From: Desulfovibrio sp. DV
Lineage (GTDB): Bacteria; Desulfobacterota; Desulfovibrionia; Desulfovibrionales; Desulfovibrionaceae
Length of the DNA stretch: 36,129 bases
Assembly (NCBI RefSeq): GCF_001936595.1
Contig: NZ_MLBG01000034.1
Location: 1 to 36,129 of the forward strand
Direction of reading: 5' to 3'
Below, in pieces: positions 33,895-36,129 of the stretch. Position numbers and translations under genes: made by a program. Numbering within the stretch: position 1 is the first letter of the stretch; each line of letters begins with the position of its first letter. A model generated the notes under the pieces. The model ran no database searches and was not told the origin of the DNA. It worked only from the letters and a program-made list of their open reading frames with translations.

Positions 33895-35709
33895 ATGCGT
33901 GTATCCCTACAGTTGCGGCTGACCCTGACCACCATCATCGGTTTTGCCCTTGTCGTCCTGGCCGCCAATGTCGCCGCCAACTGGCGGCTCTCCAGTCTCA
34001 CCGATACGGCCAAGGCCTCCCTGGCCCGGGTCGAACGCGACCTGGGCAGCGCCGACCAAAGCGCCGCCCGGGCCGATCTGGCCGCCTTGTCCAAGCTGCT
34101 CGACGCCATGCCGGGCGAGACCCTGACCGCCTCGTCCGCAACCAGTCTGGCCTGCGCCGCCATTATTGTGGCCCTGTTCCTGGCCCTGCTTGGCCGCCAT
34201 CTCATGCGCCCCCTGGACCTGTTGGCCGGCTACGCCACCCGGGTGGGCGAGGGCCGGGTGGAGCGGCTCCCGGACGATCCACGCTTCATCGGCCGTCTGG
34301 GCCTCCTGCGCCAAAGCCTGGAAACCATGGTGGCGAACCTGGAAAGCCAGCTTACCCTGGCCAAGGGCCGTGCCGCCGAGATCGAAGCCCACGCCGCAGC
34401 CGCTGAAAAAGCCTCCCGCGAGGCCCGCCGGGCCGTTAAAAAGGATGAAGCCAGACGCCTGGGCATGCTCGGGGCCGGCGAAACCCTGGAAACCGTGGCC
34501 GACTCCATCAAGGAAGCCACCAGCTCCCTTCGCCAGGAAGCCCGCGATGTCTCGTCCGGGGCGGAAGAGCAGAAGACCTGCATCGATGAAACCGCCGATT
34601 CCGTGTCCGTCATGGTGGACGCCACGGTGGCCGTGGCCAAAAGCGCCGAACAGGCCGCCTCCGCCGCCGAAGAGGCCCGACGCCGGGCCGCCGAAGGAGC
34701 CTCGGTCGTGGACGATTCGGTGGCGGCCATCGGCAGGGTTTCCACCCTGGCTGCCGCCCTCAAGTCCAACATGGCCGACCTCGGCCGCCAGGCCGAATCC
34801 ATCGGCGAGGTCATGACCGTCATCTCCGATATCGCCGACCAGACCAATCTGCTGGCCCTCAATGCCGCCATCGAGGCCGCCCGCGCCGGCGAGGCCGGAC
34901 GCGGTTTCGCCGTCGTGGCCGACGAGGTGCGAAAGCTGGCCGAAAAAACCATGACCGCCACCGCCGAAGTCGGCAAGGTCATCCAGGCCATCCAAAGCGG
35001 CACGTTCGAAAACATCCGCCACATGGATCAGGCCGCCGGCGCCGTGGACGACGCCACCACCCTGGCCGGCCAGTCCCGGGCCGCCCTTGGCCAGATCGTC
35101 ACCCTGTCCGGCGACGCCTCCGCCCAGGTCGTCTCCATCGCCAAGGCCTCGGATGAACAGGTGGCCGCCAGCGAACGCATCCAGTCGGCCATCGAACGCA
35201 TCCGCGACCTGTCCGGCCGCACCACCGACGGCATGGTCCGTTCCGCCGCCACCATCGAAGCCCTCGGCGGTGAAATCGAAGAACTCATCAAATTAAACGG
35301 CGTCTTCAAATTGATCGGCCAGGGAGCCGCCCAGGATGCCGTCGAAACCCTGGCCGGCGCACCCGAAATGGCCGCACTGGACCGCTCCGTAATGGAACGC
35401 CTCATGCGCCAGGCCCTGGCCCAAAATACCTTCCTGGAACTCCTCTACGCCACTGACGCCGCCGGCGTCCAAGTCACGGAAAATATCGCTCCCGCCCACT
35501 TCCGCGCCGCCTCGCGAGCCTCCATGGTCGGCAAGAACTGGTCCACCCGCCCCTGGTTCACCGGCGTCGTGACCAACCAGGATACCTCCATTTCCCCCAT
35601 CTACATGTCCGAAGCCTCCAACGAATACTGCCTCACCATCTCCACCCCCATCCGCATCGACGACCGTATCGTCGGCGTGCTCGGAGCCGATATCAAGGTG
35701 TTCGGGTAG
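33895..35709 (+). CDS. Methyl-accepting chemotaxis protein with C-terminal PDC/Cache-like domain
   Basis: 604 residues. Two membrane segments (about residues 7-29 and 80-101) flank a short periplasmic loop of about 50 residues. A HAMP-like segment ([21 protein letters not shown]) and a coiled coil follow. The signalling domain has [20 protein letters not shown] and [20 protein letters not shown]. After it come about 120 more residues, with [47 protein letters not shown] and [11 protein letters not shown]. This is the layout of a PDC/Cache sensor, here C-terminal and so presumably cytoplasmic. ATG at 33895 follows GGGGGG; an in-frame start at 33877 is less likely. CheA/CheW partners lie elsewhere. 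Confidence 0.9.
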   Translation: MRVSLQLRLTLTTIIGFALVVLAANVAANWRLSSLTDTAKASLARVERDLGSADQSAARADLAALSKLLDAMPGETLTASSATSLACAAIIVALFLALLGRHLMRPLDLLAGYATRVGEGRVERLPDDPRFIGRLGLLRQSLETMVANLESQLTLAKGRAAEIEAHAAAAEKASREARRAVKKDEARRLGMLGAGETLETVADSIKEATSSLRQEARDVSSGAEEQKTCIDETADSVSVMVDATVAVAKSAEQAASAAEEARRRAAEGASVVDDSVAAIGRVSTLAAALKSNMADLGRQAESIGEVMTVISDIADQTNLLALNAAIEAARAGEAGRGFAVVADEVRKLAEKTMTATAEVGKVIQAIQSGTFENIRHMDQAAGAVDDATTLAGQSRAALGQIVTLSGDASAQVVSIAKASDEQVAASERIQSAIERIRDLSGRTTDGMVRSAATIEALGGEIEELIKLNGVFKLIGQGAAQDAVETLAGAPEMAALDRSVMERLMRQALAQNTFLELLYATDAAGVQVTENIAPAHFRAASRASMVGKNWSTRPWFTGVVTNQDTSISPIYMSEASNEYCLTISTPIRIDDRIVGVLGADIKVFG

Positions 35710-35762
35710 GGATGGGGATGGGAAGGTAAAGGCGAAAACGAAGGCGAAGAGGCCTCCGGCGG

Positions 35763-35783
35763 CCGGGGGGATGATCCCCCCGG
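35763..35783. terminator. G6/C6 hairpin downstream of the chemoreceptor
   Basis: CCGGGGGG (35763-35770), loop ATGAT, CCCCCCGG (35776-35783). It is 53 bp after the chemoreceptor stop, without a T-tract. Similar in kind to the hairpin at 3235-3251. Confidence 0.5.
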
Positions 35784-35854
35784 ACCCCTGCTCCTGGTTT
35801 GTAAGCGGGTGCAGGTTTGGAGGGCGGGTCGGTGGGTATGCGTGCGTGAGAGAA

Positions 35855-35925
35855 TGGGGTCTGGGATTTGGCTGGCGGTTGCGGCCGGAAGCCGCCCGCA
35901 ACCGCCAGCCAAATCCCAGACCCCA
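35855..35925. repeat. Perfect 30-bp inverted repeat
   Basis: Left arm 35855-35884 (begins TGGGGTCTGGGATTTGG) and right arm 35896-35925 are exact reverse complements, separated by an 11-nt spacer CCGGAAGCCGC. It could form a hairpin or cruciform much longer than an ordinary terminator stem. Confidence 0.95.
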
Positions 35926-35933
35926 ACTCGCCA

Positions 35934-35987
35934 GCGTCCGGGGCGGTTTTGCGCGATCAAAGCCTCGCGCAAAACCGCCCCGGACGC
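35934..35987. repeat. Perfect 23-bp inverted repeat, adjacent to the previous one
   Basis: Left arm 35934-35956 (GCGTCCGGGGCGG...) and right arm 35965-35987 are exact reverse complements with an 8-nt spacer TCAAAGCC. It starts 8 bp after the 30-bp inverted repeat and has unrelated sequence. Confidence 0.95.
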
Positions 35988-36129
35988 ATTTCTGAAATAT
36001 GGGCAGGTGTTTTTTTTGAAAACGCAAGTGTCTTTCCGAAAGAGCAAGCGCTCCCGCGCCCTACAGTCTTTCCCCACTCCCGCATCCGCAACAGTTCCTT
36101 ACCCCGTCCACACCATCGACCCCCTTTCA

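Larger units (their letters stand above)
35710..36129. other. Gene-free right end with long inverted repeats
   Basis: 420 bp without a credible gene. It carries the hairpin 35763-35783, the two long inverted repeats 35855-35925 and 35934-35987, and an eight-T run at 36010-36017. The remaining 36018-36129 shows only small hairpins and no start with a ribosome binding site. Confidence 0.6.

Noticed and set aside
35771-35995. Short frame spanning the inverted repeats
   Set aside because: Its sequence is simply the two arms read in turn, with no ribosome binding site; the DNA palindromes explain it.
1-36129. CRISPR array, prophage or insertion sequence
   Set aside because: No regularly spaced direct repeats, integrase, transposase or phage structural gene was found on either strand.

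Overview
The window is a GC-rich stretch of bacterial chromosome. Its gene content suggests a sulfate-reducing Desulfovibrionaceae-type deltaproteobacterium: a hydrogenase-related membrane complex, a RicT/PSP1 protein next to metG, two methyl-accepting chemotaxis proteins, and many GC-rich intergenic hairpins. The family-level placement is an inference; no rRNA or other marker gene is present to confirm it. I see no phage, insertion sequence or CRISPR array.

Layout. 1-1929: the tail of a cysteine-rich repeat protein, then an O-antigen-ligase/polymerase-like membrane protein. 1980-5258: an MFS transporter, a class V aminotransferase and a ParA/MinD-type ATPase, all on the plus strand. These converge on a perfect 16-bp terminator hairpin at 5277-5312 with a SLOG-type Rossmann protein on the minus strand. 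5992-13279 (minus): a six-gene operon in the order HyfB-, HyfC-, HyfE-, HyfF- and HyfG-like, then a HyfH/HyfI-like fusion. It encodes a complex-I-like ion pump whose large subunit lacks both NiFe-binding CxxC motifs, so I call it an energy-converting hydrogenase-related (Ehr) complex, not a hydrogenase. 13406-14944 (minus): a PAS-containing chemoreceptor.

15230-19989: a 793-residue protein that fuses a PqqD-like head, a radical SAM domain, an ArsM-like methyltransferase and a C-terminal domain with a CCC motif. It is followed by a pair of paralogous ~57-residue single-span membrane proteins, one beside this fusion and one 2 kb away. Between the two lie YchJ, a YtqB/MnmM-like methyltransferase and an 80-residue unknown. 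20284-28962 (minus): a very large cyclic beta-1,2-glucan synthase (NdvB/Cgs type). A 665-bp non-coding leader with strong palindromes separates it from a small secreted repeat protein.

30132-30207 (minus): tRNA-Lys(CTT) with its own promoter and terminator, divergent from a RicT-like protein gene that overlaps metG by 4 bp. 33895-35709: a second chemoreceptor with a PDC/Cache-like domain placed after its signalling domain. The last 420 bp hold no gene. They contain a GC hairpin and two back-to-back long perfect inverted repeats (30 bp and 23 bp arms).

The most unusual items are the radical SAM-ArsM fusion, the small FDFDRYK membrane protein pair, the NiFe-less Ehr complex with its fused ferredoxin/NuoB subunit, and the twin inverted repeats at the right edge.
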